DNA of 64,000 bases from Panorpa germanica (Eukaryota; Arthropoda; Insecta; Mecoptera; Panorpidae). This document shows positions 28,092 through 38,975 of this stretch, one piece after another. The position numbers and the translations under genes were made by a program. The DNA lies in assembly GCA_963678705.1 (NCBI GenBank), contig OY783209.1, forward strand, positions 10,664,001-10,728,000, written 5' to 3'. Under the pieces are notes generated by a model, which was not told where the DNA came from, made no database searches, and was given only the letters and a program-made list of their open reading frames with translations. Positions within the stretch are counted from its first letter, which is position 1, and each line of letters starts with the position of its first letter.

Positions 28092-31000
28092 CTTATATAC
28101 ATATAACGTTCATATAATTGTACGTGTTTTTTGCTGAAACCTTGTGAAAACGCCACCTTTACAGAGTTACCTGTTGTGTTTTAGGCCGGCCCAGGCCGAG
28201 ACCGAGCAGAGCACTTACGCCGGGTACCATCTAGCCTATGAAGTCAAAAAACTCATGTACGCTTATAGCCATACTACCACTGTCGCTGTGTCACTCTTTG
28301 TCTTTATTAAAGCATGCTCTAATATCATCAGATCTGATCAATTTTACTAAACTAAACTTTTAAAAATATTCTAAGTAAAATAAAGGTTGAAACTTACGTA
28401 ACAAATACATATTTGCTACATAAACTACGAGTTATCTAGTTGAGTCCAGTAGATATCATTTACGCAGTAGTATTTTTTAAATAAATCAAATTCTCTATAT
28501 ATAGTATTTGAGCTTTTAAAACGTAACAGGCGTATCAGATAATCTCTACGTGTCTGCTACGATGCTGAGCTTATTTATTCTTAATATAAGCTAAATATTC
28601 CACGGTTTTAAATTGCAATATCTGTTATTTTACCATCGCGTTCTTTTAACTTTATTATTAGTTAGTGTTCCACAAAATATAGCTTCTACGTCAAAGCTCA
28701 ATCAATATATAAAAAGCTCAAGTTATGAATGAGAATCATCTATTCTCTAGAGTTCAACTACTTTCTAAATTAAGTAATTAGATAGTTTATTTAAAAAAGA
28801 TATCTAAGTAAGTAATTAACTAGACATAATGATTTTAAAGAAATTGGTCAGATCGATCGATGCCCAGATGTTTCTAAAAAGCTTTGCTTTCCGCTAAATG
28901 CTATGTTTGTATTTTTTGCACTATTTTGTGAAATAATTTGCACTTTTACAAATAATTATTATTATTTATATATATATTTTTTTTACTAGATGTGAATATA
29001 ATAATAATTCTTATAAGTATGCTTTACGATATGGAACCCATTGTAAACTATTTTTAAACAACGATAAATCTACATAACAGGCGGGAATTCTAAGCTATTT
29101 AAACCACGATTCTACTAAAAAATTTAATTATATAATTAAGATTACGAAAAGAACTCAGTAGTATATATACTTATACAATACTTTTTGTTATTTTGTGTTT
29201 ATCTTGAAACTACTTTCTTTGAACTAGTGACCAAGATAACTCGAAAACTACTCAATTGATTTTAATCAAATTTACACCATATCTTCTTTATACTATTAAC
29301 TAGAAAGCAGTAAAGGATTTTTTTGATTGGATGCTTCGTTCACCTGCCATTTGCATAAAAGAAATTTAAATTTGTTGTACAATTAAAAATTTAAAAAAAA
29401 GTCATTAAATAAATTTTGTAAAATAAAGAAGGGTGCATGTTCCCCATTAATTTGGTTATTAATTATTGGTTGTTATATATATAAACTTTGATTTTCTGTT
29501 AAAGTTTTTTTTTTTAAATTATATACAACATATTAAAAATACAGTGTTCTTTCCACAAATTAAAAAAAAACAATTACATGTGAATAATCTAACCTTTCCT
29601 TTCGCACAATGCACTTACTGTAATCCACGCAGCTAGAACTTAATTAAACTTAGAACTTAGTTACTAATAAACGGTATTTGATGTTGATGAAATGAAGGTA
29701 ATGGTTTTACAGCGCACAATTTTTTTTAATTAGCACAAAAAGGGCTGATGCACTTGAGCATGCAATTTTTTAGAACTCTATTACTGTGCTATTTTCCTTA
29801 TATTTTTCTTTATATTTCTCTTTCAATTTCTTTGTTTTTATTTCGTCGACATCATATATTCATAGTCGAGTTTTTTAATATCGCTGTAAAATAAAAAATG
29901 GACGATTTTTTAACTGTTATTTAAGTTTTACTTAGAGATTTTTTTAAAATACGAAAATACACATTTTAATATCATAAACTATAAATTTCTCTTGGCTTAC
30001 ATTTAATCAATAGTAAAACTTAATTACCCGTGCTAAAAAAAATCGATCTAAAGTAATAAAGGATTTTTCCTTTACTAATATATTCAGTACTAACAATTTG
30101 TAAGCGGCAAATAACATTAAGATAGTCTAATGTCTTTCTAATTGCAATTCGAAATGATTTAGAAGTTTTTGTGTATTTCGAATTACAATAAATATTCTAT
30201 TCCTGAGCGAGCGCTACTATAGAATATCACTTACCATTTGGTACACATCCTAGTGAAGACACGTGATATAAATGTTATGTAATATTTACTCACTGTACAC
30301 GTGTGATACACATGCATTTTCATTGTACTTGTGTTCACTGTATTATTTTATAAAAGCTAGTGTAATTAATTCAGTTTACGTCTCTGAAGTTAGCGAAATT
30401 GAGTCGCCTAAGTTAATATAAACGGGTTGGATTTTCTTTTTTAAATAAGTAATATAATTTGCTTATTAACTTAAAAACTTAGAAATTATCCTACCACTAA
30501 TAAGTATTAAATCCAATCAATTTATAATTCATTTGAGCGATTGTTCGTTTCAATTATTCGCTAATTTCTAATTTCATTAAATATAAATATTTGCAGGAAA
30601 TATTTTCGCATAGTCATCTAAAATTTGATGATAAATAATTGCGTATTACATGCTGCAGAAAAAGAATATTTTCATATATATATTTACTTTAATTTTATTT
30701 CGTCATGTATTTACTTTTATTTTAAATATTACTGATATATATTGACTGTAAATAACACAGATTGGCATGATTTTAAATAATTTGCAACAATTTTGTCTAA
30801 TCACTATTAAGATAATCTCAGGTGTTATTGGATTCAAATTCCAAAAACACTCTTTATTTTATATAACTTTTCCAAAAAAAGATGTCGATAATTATAAGTT
30901 ATGTCAAATTATAATTTGCTTGTTCTTTGTGTGCTAATTGCAAGTTGTCTTAATCAATGTGTAAGCATTTGATATTTATAAAATATTTTGATAAAACTTT

Positions 31001-32828
31001 TTACTTCAATTCTTTGTCTTTCTTTTGTGAATCTTCTTTGATTAGTGGTAAAACAAATGTGAAATGTTCTCAAGTGCTCGCTCAGGATAGATAGTAGTTC
31101 ATAGTCATAGTCTATCATACAATAGCACAATCTAATTTTGTCCTCTATATATCACAGGCCAACCAGTCGGAGCAGTGGCCCAAATGCTCAGAATAGCAAT
31201 GGGGTATCTCTACCAGCAGGATTGGCGGACGACCAATCCAAAGATTTCGATTTTGAAAAGACTGAAATGAAATATGACTCAACTGGTATGTTCCACTGGA
31301 GTCCTGCTAGAAATCTAGAAGATTGTATATTGGTAAGACAATATTTTAAAATAATTAAGTATTCTTAATAAAATAAATAATATTTTAATTTTTATCCAGG
31401 ATCGAAACCAAGCGGCTATGACAGTTTTAAATGGACACGTTGTGGTTTGTTTATTCGCTGATCCTGATTCACCACTAATAGGTCTAAGAAATCTTGTGAT
31501 GCCATTAAGAGCAAGTAATTTTCATTATCACGAACTTAAACATGTTGTCATTGTTGGTTCTGTTGATTACATAAGAAGAGAGTGGAAAATGTTACAAAAT
31601 TTACCTAAAATTTCGGTTCTTAATGTAAGTTACTAGTTTTTTTTACGTATCTATTTTTTACGTTTCTAAAGTTTCTAACGTATTTATTTTATTTTTAGGG
31701 GTCACCTTTAAGTAGAGCTGATCTTCGTGCAGTGAACGTCAACCTTTGTGACATGTGCTGCATATTATCGGCTAAAGTACCGAGCAATGACGATCCAACA
31801 CTAGCTGATAAAGAAGCTATATTAGCATCCTTAAATATAAAAGCAATGACTTTTGATGATACAATAGGTGTCCTCAGTAATAATGCAGAACAAGACAACC
31901 TTTCACCTGTTGGCAGTCCAATTGTTCTACAAAGAAGAGGCTCTGTTTATGGTGCTAATGTTCCAATGATCACTGGTAATTTTGTGTTACAATTAATCAC
32001 ATTACAGCAACCAAACTTTGCATCAAATGTTGCAGTGCCTCTTATCCATTTATTATTCTTTCAGAACTTGTTAATGACAGCAATGTACAGTTCTTGGATC
32101 AAGATGACGATGACGATCCAGACACTGAACTGTACCTGACACAACCTTTTGCATGCGGAACAGCGTTTGCTGTTAGTGTGCTAGATTCACTTATGTCAAC
32201 GGTAATATATTTTAATTTTAAATCATCATCATAACAGGGGAGGAAGTAATATTCGCATTTACATTTTCAGACGTACTTTAATCAAAATGCCTTAACATTA
32301 ATTCGATCTCTAATTACGGGAGGAGCAACCCCTGAATTGGAATTAATTCTCGCAGAAGGGGCTGGTCTTAGAGGGGGGTATAGTACTGATGACAGTTTAT
32401 CTAATAGAGACAGATGTCGAGTAGGACAAATATCTTTATATGATGGACCATTAGCACAATTTGGCGAAACTGGAAAATATGGCGACTTGTTCGTCGCCGC
32501 GTTAAAGAAATATGGAATGTTGTGCATCGGCCTTTATAGATTTAGGGATACGAGTTCGTCATGTGACGCAAGTAGTAAACGATACGTCATTACAAATCCT
32601 CCTGACGACTTCTCACTATTGCCTACAGACCAAGTAAGTTCTATCTCAAGTCAATGTGCCTTGCTGTTGTTGATACAGAAACTAAATGAGAAAATTACTT
32701 TCCTTCAGGTGTTCGTACTAATGCAATTTGATCCTGGTGTCGAGTATAAACCTGTACGGGGCCGCGGGGCGACAGGACAAGGAAGCGGCACGGGTGGTGG
32801 AGGCTCTAACAAGGACGACAACTCCTGA
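2184..32828 (+). CDS. slo: Slowpoke calcium-activated potassium channel, C-terminal 770 codons (5' end outside window)
   Basis: Pore-forming subunit of the large-conductance K+ channel in the plasma membrane, gated by voltage and internal Ca2+. Only the cytoplasmic gating ring is in this window. Exons: 2184-2336, 2518-2673, 4551-4663 or 7842-7954, 11362-11520, 11590-11666, 16475-16525, 21339-21401, 23490-23522, 24735-24873, 28185-28256, 31158-31332, 31400-31624, 31699-31975, 32065-32201, 32271-32633, 32709-32828. The first exons ([17 protein letters not shown]) belong to the first RCK domain. The CKACH motif, known in BK channels as haem-binding, is in 11590-11666. [11 protein letters not shown] opens RCK2 at about 31266. 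The Asp-rich calcium bowl ([13 protein letters not shown]) lies at about 32095-32140. The protein ends in a Gly-rich tail followed by TGA. All junctions are GT-AG and phase-consistent. Upstream exons (membrane segments, pore) are missing because the window starts late. Identification is very secure; exact exon edges are by eye. Confidence 0.97.
2674..4550. other. slowpoke intron with nested repeats
   Basis: About 3249-3359 resembles the 3' part of the TIR element seen at 8335-8971 and 61808-62445. It is interrupted by a second element at 3360-4212. No exon is recognised. A 66-codon open stretch at 3660-3860 lies inside the inserted element and looks non-coding. Confidence 0.55.
3360..4212. 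mobile_element. TIR element (CCCAGTAAACA ends) flanked by a 29-bp direct repeat
   Basis: The element begins CCCAGTAAACA and ends with its reverse complement TGTTTACTGGG. An identical 29-base sequence flanks both sides (3331-3359 and 4213-4241). Its right end, read in reverse, matches the left end of a shorter relative at 52503-52780 (CAGTAAACA followed by TGAAGTGCCCTATTT). No transposase is seen, so it looks like a non-autonomous element. Confidence 0.65.
4551..4663 (+). CDS. slo: slowpoke mutually exclusive exon, version 1
   Basis: 113-nt exon between acceptor TTGCAG and donor GTAAGT. It encodes [20 protein letters not shown] and continues through [18 protein letters not shown]. It has exactly the length and phase of the exon at 7842-7954 and encodes the same stretch of the first RCK domain, so only one of the two can be used per transcript. 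Paired exons at this place are known from insect slowpoke genes. The choice should tune gating. Confidence 0.93.
5312..5709. mobile_element. Foldback MITE, family A copy 1
   Basis: A nearly complete palindrome. The left end runs GGTAATTATTCGATATAGCT and on into CTTTTATTTTGAATCTTATA, and its reverse complement closes the element at about 5709. The family member at 25154-25536 has the same arms. No coding capacity. The transcript would fold into a long hairpin. Confidence 0.8.
6655..7255. mobile_element. Foldback element B
   Basis: Two inverted arms of about 260 bp (6655-6920 and 6999-7255) are separated by about 78 bases. The left arm starts GTCCAAGATCCCAGGACCGG and the right arm closes with its imperfect reverse complement. 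The short open frame at 6714-6935 lies in the left arm and looks non-coding. Confidence 0.8.
7842..7954 (+). CDS. slo: slowpoke mutually exclusive exon, version 2
   Basis: 113-nt exon between acceptor TTTCAG and donor GTAAGC. It encodes [20 protein letters not shown] and continues through [18 protein letters not shown]. It is homologous to the exon at 4551-4663 and differs at about ten residues, including Met to Cys before EMYTETLSP. Same length and phase, about 3.2 kb downstream of version 1. Confidence 0.93.
7955..11361. other. slowpoke intron
   Basis: Contains the TIR element at 8335-8971. The rest is AT-rich with several poly-A/T runs (for example near 9750 and 9941-9955) and small open frames without recognisable features. 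Confidence 0.6.
8335..8971. mobile_element. TIR element family C, copy 1 (GGGCTTGTGTCC ends)
   Basis: Starts GGGCTTGTGTCCTCATTTTT and ends ACATAGGATACAAGCCC, whose reverse complement matches the start. It is highly similar along its length to 61808-62445. A diverged partial relative covers about 3249-3359, and related end sequences occur near 51313 and 62502. There is no open reading frame of note, so it is a non-autonomous MITE-like element. Confidence 0.8.
11967..12005 (+). CDS. slo: slowpoke optional linker exon (13 codons)
   Basis: 39-nt candidate cassette exon after acceptor CTGCCAG and before donor GTAAAA, phase 1 on both sides. Spliced after 11590-11666 it reads [13 protein letters not shown] plus one base. 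Its first codon is Leu, like that of the alternative downstream exon 16475-16525 (LATFRKGVR). It lies in the poorly conserved RCK1-RCK2 linker, where slowpoke genes carry most of their splice variation. Not confirmed by transcripts. Confidence 0.6.
   Translation, partial: WQPSSGLSSVAT
14203..14277 (+). CDS. slo: slowpoke optional linker exon (25 codons)
   Basis: 75-nt candidate cassette exon after acceptor CTATTTCAG and before donor GTAGGA, phase 1 on both sides. It reads [20 protein letters not shown] then GYLEG and has no stop. It can join either 11590-11666 or 11967-12005 to 16475-16525 without a frame change. Its higher GC content than the surrounding intron also suggests coding. Possible use as a cassette or alternative exon is inferred. 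Confidence 0.55.
15923..16014 (+). CDS. Possible alternative terminal exon of slowpoke
   Basis: After acceptor TTGTTTTGTAG an open stretch in phase 1 reads [20 protein letters not shown] then EYQLRQVTS and a TAA stop. It could be joined to any of the phase-1 exons upstream. No downstream donor of matching phase is seen, so it would end the protein before RCK2. An AATAAA lies about 245 bases further on. It could equally be chance or a gene relic. Confidence 0.25.
19389..19409 (+). CDS. slo: Possible slowpoke 21-nt microexon
   Basis: Between an acceptor ending GAGCAG and a perfect GTAAGT donor lies a 21-nt stretch that keeps phase 1 on both sides. If included between 16475-16525 and 21339-21401 it would add EEIPYTN between GRAN and EHHPAP. 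The polypyrimidine tract is weak, so this is tentative. Confidence 0.35.
19956..20163. mobile_element. Small MITE with ~24-bp TIRs
   Basis: The left end reads TAGTTCAAATTACGAGAGTT and the right end is its reverse complement, AACTCTCGTAATTTGAACTA. The element is about 208 bp with no coding capacity. Confidence 0.75.
20526..21074. mobile_element. Foldback element D
   Basis: The left arm contains GATACTTGGCCATTTTTTCT and continues to an ATCTAAAGCTGCAATTAGTTA segment. The right arm repeats both in inverted order (TAACTAATTGCAGCTTTAGA ... ATGACCAAGTATC). Arms are about 170 bp or more around a looser centre, which itself has a second inverted pair (TTGTCATAAATT / TTTATGACAA near 20822-20855). Confidence 0.8.
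21402..23489. other. slowpoke intron
   Basis: AT-rich intron between 21339-21401 and 23490-23522. No exon, RNA gene or clear mobile element recognised. Confidence 0.6.
23635..24645. mobile_element. ~1-kb TIR element (GGGC..CTATTCCTGA ends)
   Basis: Begins GGGCCCTATTCCTGA and ends TCAGGAATAGCGCCCC, inverted copies of each other. Subterminal blocks at the left carry repeated TCGATCGAAAC-like motifs and an extra CTATTCCTGA copy. A further AGGAATAGC copy lies near the right end. No transposase frame. It sits in the intron just upstream of exon 24735-24873. Confidence 0.7.
25154..25536. mobile_element. Foldback MITE, family A copy 2
   Basis: Same arms as 5312-5709: GATATAGCTACACCTTTTCT at the left and AGAAAAGGTG-like sequence inverted at the right, with the central GGTATAATGTATATTACGTG block. 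The two copies match in both arms, so this is one family inserted twice in slowpoke introns. Confidence 0.8.
26525..27122 (+). mobile_element. Internally deleted mariner element, copy 1
   Basis: Inverted ends (CGAGGCATGTTTTTTAAGTA at left, its near reverse complement at right) flanked by TA, as expected for Tc1/mariner insertion. Inside, 26687-26900 encodes the start of a mariner transposase, including [20 protein letters not shown] and the HTH-region [18 protein letters not shown]. About 26940-27023 encodes a transposase C-terminus ([10 protein letters not shown] ... [10 protein letters not shown]). The catalytic middle is gone. At about 600 bp it is roughly half a full mariner, so it is not autonomous. 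Confidence 0.9.
26687..26950 (+). pseudogene. Truncated mariner transposase remnant
   Basis: Starts [20 protein letters not shown] and reads through the N-terminal DNA-binding region to about codon 72 of the family pattern. After DEERSV it leaves the transposase sequence at a deletion junction and stops soon after. The DD-D catalytic domain is absent. Compared with 54837-55082 the breakpoint is different. Confidence 0.88.
28047..28090. repeat. (AT)n microsatellite
   Basis: An almost pure alternating T-A run of about 40 bases in a slowpoke intron. Confidence 0.95.
28257..31157. other. slowpoke intron before the RCK2 exons
   Basis: AT-rich intron of 2.9 kb. No exon, RNA gene or clear mobile element recognised. 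The open frame running past 28256 (to 28350) is read-through of the upstream exon. Confidence 0.6.
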
Positions 32829-35593
32829 CTGCTGTTGTGTAGCGCCCTAACGGACGGTCCCTACTCCTACATATAGGCTACCCGCCTGTCCACCTCGTCC
32901 ATCGTCAGTTGACCGTTACCGTTACTGTTTCCGTTTCCTAGTGTATTGTTTTTAAAACTTCACGAAATAATAGTTCCAACCATCAATGAACTTCGTTTTA
33001 AGTGAATTTATTATTTCAAAACATAACCTAATTTTAGGGGTTTACTGATTTTACATTGTGTTACACCTTTTTTATTATTACTTGTAGTAGTTTTCATATA
33101 AAAGACATCTGCATTTGTGTTTTTATTTTATTTACTTTATTTTTATTTGACTTAATTATAATTGTGATTTAATTGGTACGACTACAACGAGCCTTGGCGA
33201 GGACTAGAGTAAACCGGCCCGTCAGCAAAGGGTTGCTGCACAGATACCTAAAGAAAATGCTCGACATGTTGAAATTTGAGAATATTATTTCGTGTAAATG
33301 GTATGAAATTAAAAGAAATAGAACAATTGTTATTTAAATAATGAAAATAAACTTCTAAAGTTTTAATAATATATAAATAGTTATGGACACATCGATTTCG
33401 AATCAAAAAATGAATAAAAAATATGTTTAAAATATAAAAAATTATGTGTTGTTAGTAACACATAGCGCGATATGTGTTACTCGATGGAATACAAAATCAA
33501 CAATAAATAAAATAAACTCTGGGTGTGATAGGTGTCCTCAAGAATTATTCGAGCTTCGTAGAATGTACCCTAGAAGATTAGCACGCGTGTTAAAGTGGCT
33601 TAAAGGCTCCAAAAAAAAAAAACAAAACCAACACAAATGCACGTGGTTATTATTGTTATTCACCTGCAAGTTTTCATCATGCAACCAGTGCAACAGTTTG
33701 TAGCCTGCAGATTACAGAATACTGCCGCGACGCGTTACGTGGCATATGAGATTCGTGTGATATAATTATAATGTTGTTTACTCAGGGCGATTGTAGTGAG
33801 TGTGTGAGTTAGAGAGAATTGAAAGTGCTAGTGACCACAAACAAAATATTACAAATTTCTACTTTATTGTATGTTATCTTTTAAAAGTTTAATAAAAGAA
33901 AATTTTAGTTAAGAATCAAACCATAATATGTTTATAGAACCAAAATTTCTTGTTTTAACCTTAAAATGGGTATTTAATAAAGCTTTATTACATAATATGT
34001 TATACATTAAATTTAAATTTATTGAAATACCAAATTATTTGAATAAGCAAATTCAAATCTAATGTTATGAATTTTTAATGTTAAATACAAGAATTGAAAC
34101 CGAAAACATTTGTTGTAGATTCTATATTATGTCATGTTACTGTAGTAATAGTTTATCAAGTTCTCATTGGAGGACATTTTAATTCATAGAGTATACCAAC
34201 TTATGTTACTAGGCTTGAATTCGATTCCAATTCATGTTACAATAAATTATTGGTTTAAATCTTCGGTAAAAATTATTTTTACTGTAAAAATCATTGTAAT
34301 CGTAATTAAATTATGTTACTTTAAAATTGGCCTAAGAACATAATAAAGACAAGTAAGAATAGTGACTTATTTTTAATTTAATCTGAATCAAATTCTTAAA
34401 TTCAAATAACAGTTGGAATTTACAGTGATGATATTCTAATTGCGGTTACCACCACTGAGCAGTCCTCGTTTGTGTAAATGTTGAACGATGTATGAATGGT
34501 AGTATGAACGTAGGCGCCTAACGCCTGTGCCCTGTGCCCGGTGCATCGGTAATTCTAAAGCAAATCTAAACGCTAAATACTCATGGCTATTGTGTGTTCA
34601 TAAGTGGTAGAGTTTAGCAATTAGCATTCTTTTTAGACGTCAGATCTCTGTGTGTGTTTTACACTTGCTACATGCTAAATATTCTACTTCATAGTGAGTG
34701 AGTGAAAAAGAGCACATGTGAGCTGTTTATATAAAACGATGTACGAATTAATGAATTAATTAATCAGTCAAATTTGTAAAAAATAATGAAAACAACAATT
34801 AATTTTAAAAAATACATTTGATAGATGTGTTTTCACGCGACTGCTATTGACAAATTGTTTTGTATTCTTTATGAGCATTAATAAAAATTAAATAAAAATC
34901 TCCTTAACTAAATTAGAATTAAGCATAATTAAGAATGGAGATCTACATCGTATCGCCACATTGTGCGACTCCTGTGTAGAGTTTTACATTTTGAGAAAAA
35001 TTATAGTAAATACAGAGTTTTATATAAAAAATTATTCATGTTATCATAAAGTAATTAATTTTGTTTTAATTTATATAGATTTTTATTGTCATAGATATTA
35101 TATAAAATATACAATCACTTCTCAACTTTTACTACCCTACGCATGGGTTCAGCTTTTTATTATAAAAATCATTACATTGTTCGTAAAAAATTAAAAATAT
35201 ATAGGAATCATTATAATATTGCAAATTGCAAAATTTTTTACACATACCACAGGCCACATTGGTAAAAAAAAAATATTATGTAAAATATAGTGTTGTTCTG
35301 AATTCTAATTGGCTATTGTCTGAACTGGCTATTATTGCACGGGGTCGCTAATACTAAAACTTAAATACTGTTGTTGATGTTATATGATTGTTAAACAAAC
35401 ATGCAAATATTGTACATAATAAAAAATATACAGAAACAAACAACATTTTGTTTTTATTAATATACTATGAACCCACCCACAGTTACTGAACTCACAGTTA
35501 TCGCCATGGTTAGTTAAGATTGCCAGTTGAAGAGAAATAACAGTAAATTCTTCTGCCGACTTAGTTGCATGGTATTACTTTTAAACTTGCTAT
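32829..35593. other. slowpoke 3' UTR and intergenic DNA
   Basis: Follows the slowpoke TGA. The first ~120 bases are GC-richer than the rest and are probably 3' UTR. Several AATAAA-like sites are present (for example near 33413) and I cannot choose among them. The open frame at 33446-33703 shows no recognisable domain. Confidence 0.5.
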
Positions 35594-38500
35594 GAATTTC
35601 TTGTACTGTAAATTTTGCTCGTAAGTAATGTTGCTGCTCTGTCAGGCGCAATGATGACTAAGTTTTTTTAAATTCATAGACATTATTTCTAATTTTTTTT
35701 GTTGGATTTCTACAAATTTTTTGATACAGTTGTGTTCGCTAAGCTTTAAATTAAATAACTGCTTCATTACATTTCAAATATCTACTCGATTCTGGCTTTT
35801 ATGCGACTTTTTTTTAAATTCATAGACATATTTTGTAAATTTTTTTTTTGATTTCTTAAAGCTTTTTGATGCAGTTATGTTCACTAGGCTTTAAAGTAAA
35901 TAACTGCTTCATTACATTTCAAATATCTACGCGATTCTAGCTTTTATGCGACCTTCTTAAAATTCATGACCTTTTTTTTCTAAAATTTTTTTTTGGATTT
36001 CTTGAAATTTTTTAATGCAGTTATGTTCGCTAGGATTTAAATTAAAGAACTGCTTCATTACATTTTAAATATCTTTGCGATTCTGGCCTTTATGCGACCT
36101 TTTTTAAATTCATGGACTTTTTTTCGTTAAATTTTTTTTTGGATTTCTTGAAATTTTTTGATGTGATTATGTTCGCTAGGCTTTAAATTAAAGAACTGCT
36201 TCATTACATTTTAAATATCTTTGCGATTCTGGCTTTTATGCGACCTTTTTTAAATCCATGGACTTTTTTTTCTAAAAATTTTTTTTTGATTTCTTGAATA
36301 TTTTTGATGCAGTTATCTTCGTTAGGCCTTAAAGTAAATAACTGCTTCATTACATTTTAAATATATCCGCGATTCTGGCTTTTATGCGACCTTTTTTAAA
36401 TTCATGGACTTTTTCTCGTTAATTTTTTTTTTGATTTGTTGAAATTTTTTGATGCGATTATGTTCGCTAGGCTTTAAATTAAAGAACTGCTTCATTACAT
36501 TTTAAATATCTTTGCGATTCTGGCTTTTATGCGACCTTTTTTAAATCCATGGACTTTTTTTTCTAAAATTTTTTTTTTGATTTCTTAAAATTTTTTGATG
36601 TAGTTATCTTCGTAAGGCTTTAAATTAAAGAACTGCATCATTAAATTTTAAATATCTACGCAGAAACTCAAAAAATTGCATTGCTCTTAAAATCATAAAA
36701 GTGAACCTTTTCATCATTTTTAACAAGATTATAGTCTTCTTTCATTGAATACTCCGATATAGAGATTTAATATATTGATGTATCATAAACTAAAATACTT
36801 AATTAAAAATGAATTATAAATATGAAATCAGCATTCAAAATTGAGGTAAAATCCGTAAAAAATGACCTATATTTTTCTTAAATTTTTATGAAAAGTAAGA
36901 AGGTTATACTCTTGTTACTTTTCATAAAAATTGAAAAAAAAAATCTTTATTTTTATAATGGTTTTTAACATAATTTTGAATGCTGATTTCATATTTATAA
37001 TTGATTTTTAAATAAATGTTTTAGTTTATGATATATCAATATATTAAAAATGCATACTCCGGTATGTAATGAAAGAAGACTATAATCTTGTTAAAAATGA
37101 TGAAAAGGTTCACTTTTATGATTTGAAGAGCAATGCATTTTTTTGAGTTTCTGCGTAGATATTTAAAATCTAATGATGCAGTTCTTTAATTTAAAACATT
37201 ACGAAGATAACTGCATCAAAAAATTTCAAGAAATCCAAAAAATAATTTTAGAAAAAACAGTCAAAATTAAGTTAAAATCCGTTATAAAATGACATATTTT
37301 TCTTAAATTTTTATGAAAAGTAAGAAGGTTATACTCTTCTTCATCAATATATTAAATCTCATTATCGGAGTATGTAATGAAAGAAGGCTATAATCTTGTT
37401 AAAAATGATGAAAAGGTTCACTTTTATGATTTGAAGAGCAATGCATTTTTTTGAGTTTCTGCGTAGATATTTAAAATCTAATGATGCAGTTTTTTAATTT
37501 AAAGCCTAACGAAGATAACTGCATCAAAAAATTACAAGAAATTCAAAAAAAAAATTTAGAAAAAAAAGTCCATGAATTTAAAAAAGGTCGCATAAAAGCC
37601 AGAATCGCGTAGATATTTAAAATGTAATGAAGCAGTTCTTTAATTTAAAGCGTAACGAACATAATTGCATCAAAAAATTTCAAGAAATCAAAAAAAAAAT
37701 TTTAGAAAAAAAAGTCCATGAATTTAAAAAAGGTCGCATAAAAGCCAGAATCGCGAAGATATTTAAAATGTAATAAAGCAGTTATTTAATTTAAAGCCTA
37801 GCGAACATAATCGCTTCAAAAAATTTCAAGAAATCCAAAAAAAAATTTCAGAAAAAAAAAATCCATGAATTTAAAAAAGGTCGCATAAAAGCCAGATCCG
37901 CGAAGATATTTAAAATGTAATGAAGCAGTTATTTACTTTATAGCCTAGTAAATATAACTGCATCAAAAAAATTCAAGAAATCAAAAAAAAAAATTTAGAA
38001 AAATAAGTCCATGAATTTAAAAAAGGTCGCATAAAAGCCAGAATCGCGAAGATATTTAAAATGTAATAAAGCAGTTATTTAATTTAAAGCCTAGCGAACA
38101 TAATCGCTTCAAAAAATTTCAAGAAATCAAAAAAAAAATTTCAGAAAAAAAAAGTCCATGAATTTAAAAAAGGTCGCATAAAAGCCAGATCCGCGAAGAT
38201 ATTTAAAATGTAATGAAGCAGTTATTTACTTTATAGTTTAGTAAATATAACTGCATCAAAAAAATTCAAGAAATCAAAAAAAAAAATTTAGAAAAATAAG
38301 TCCATGAATTTAAAAAAGGTCGCATAAAAGCCAGAATCGCGAAGATATTTAAAATGTAATAAAGCAGTTATTTAATTTAAAGCCTAGCGAACATAATCGC
38401 TTCAAAAAATTTCAAGAAATCAAAAAAAAAATTTCAGAAAAAAAAAGTCCATGAATTTAAAAAAGGTCGCATAAAAGCCAGATCCGCGAAGATATTTAAA

Positions 38501-38975
38501 ATGTAATGAAGCAGTTATTTACTTTATAGCCTAGTAAATATAACTGCATCAAAAAATTTCAAGAAATCAAAAAAAAAATTTAGAAGAAAAAGTCCATGAT
38601 TTAAAAAAAGGTCGCATAAAAGCCAGAATCGCGTAGGTATTTAAAATGTAATTAAGCAGTTTCTTATTTTAGAACATAAGGAACTTAACTGCATCATAAC
38701 TTTTCAAGAAAATGGATTTTAATCTATTTTTAAAAATGTCCATGAACTAAAAAAAGGTCGCATAAAAACCAAAACCGCGTAGGTACTTAAAATCTTATAA
38801 TTCAGTTTTTTATTTCAGAACATAAAGAACATAACTGCATCAAATTATTCTAAAGAATCAAAAAAAAAAATTAGAAAAAAATGTCCATAAATTTAATAAA
38901 ACTTAGACATCATTGCGCCTGACAGAGCGGCAACATTACTTACGAGCAATATTTACAGTACAAGAAAATTATGTA
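35594..38975. mobile_element. Large foldback element with tandem-repeat arms
   Basis: Outer ends are inverted copies: TTCTTGTACTGTAAATTTTG at 35601 and its reverse complement near 38975, followed inward by GCTCGTAAGTAATGTTGC and CTGTCAGGCGCAATGATG. Each arm is a series of ~146-bp direct repeats containing GCGATTCTGGCTTTTATGCG and a CATGGAC-poly-T block. About six units lie at 35650-36660 and nine or more inverted units at 37560-38890. The inner arms around 36660-36760 and 37070-37160 are also inverted, around a centre near 36900. Degenerate repeat units continue to about 39500. No open frame. This is a foldback (FB-like) architecture; the family is unknown. Confidence 0.85.

Larger units (their letters stand above)
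24874..28184. other. slowpoke intron with MITE, mariner and microsatellite
   Basis: Contains foldback MITE copy 2 (25154-25536), a decayed mariner (26525-27122), a hairpin with TAAACAC ends at about 27247-27557 and an (AT)n run at about 28047-28090. No exon recognised. Confidence 0.6.

Noticed and set aside
31976-32064. Read-through of the short slowpoke intron giving a longer open frame to 32139
   Set aside because: The frame diverges from the slowpoke sequence at the GTAAT donor, and splicing restores ELVNDSN and the calcium bowl.
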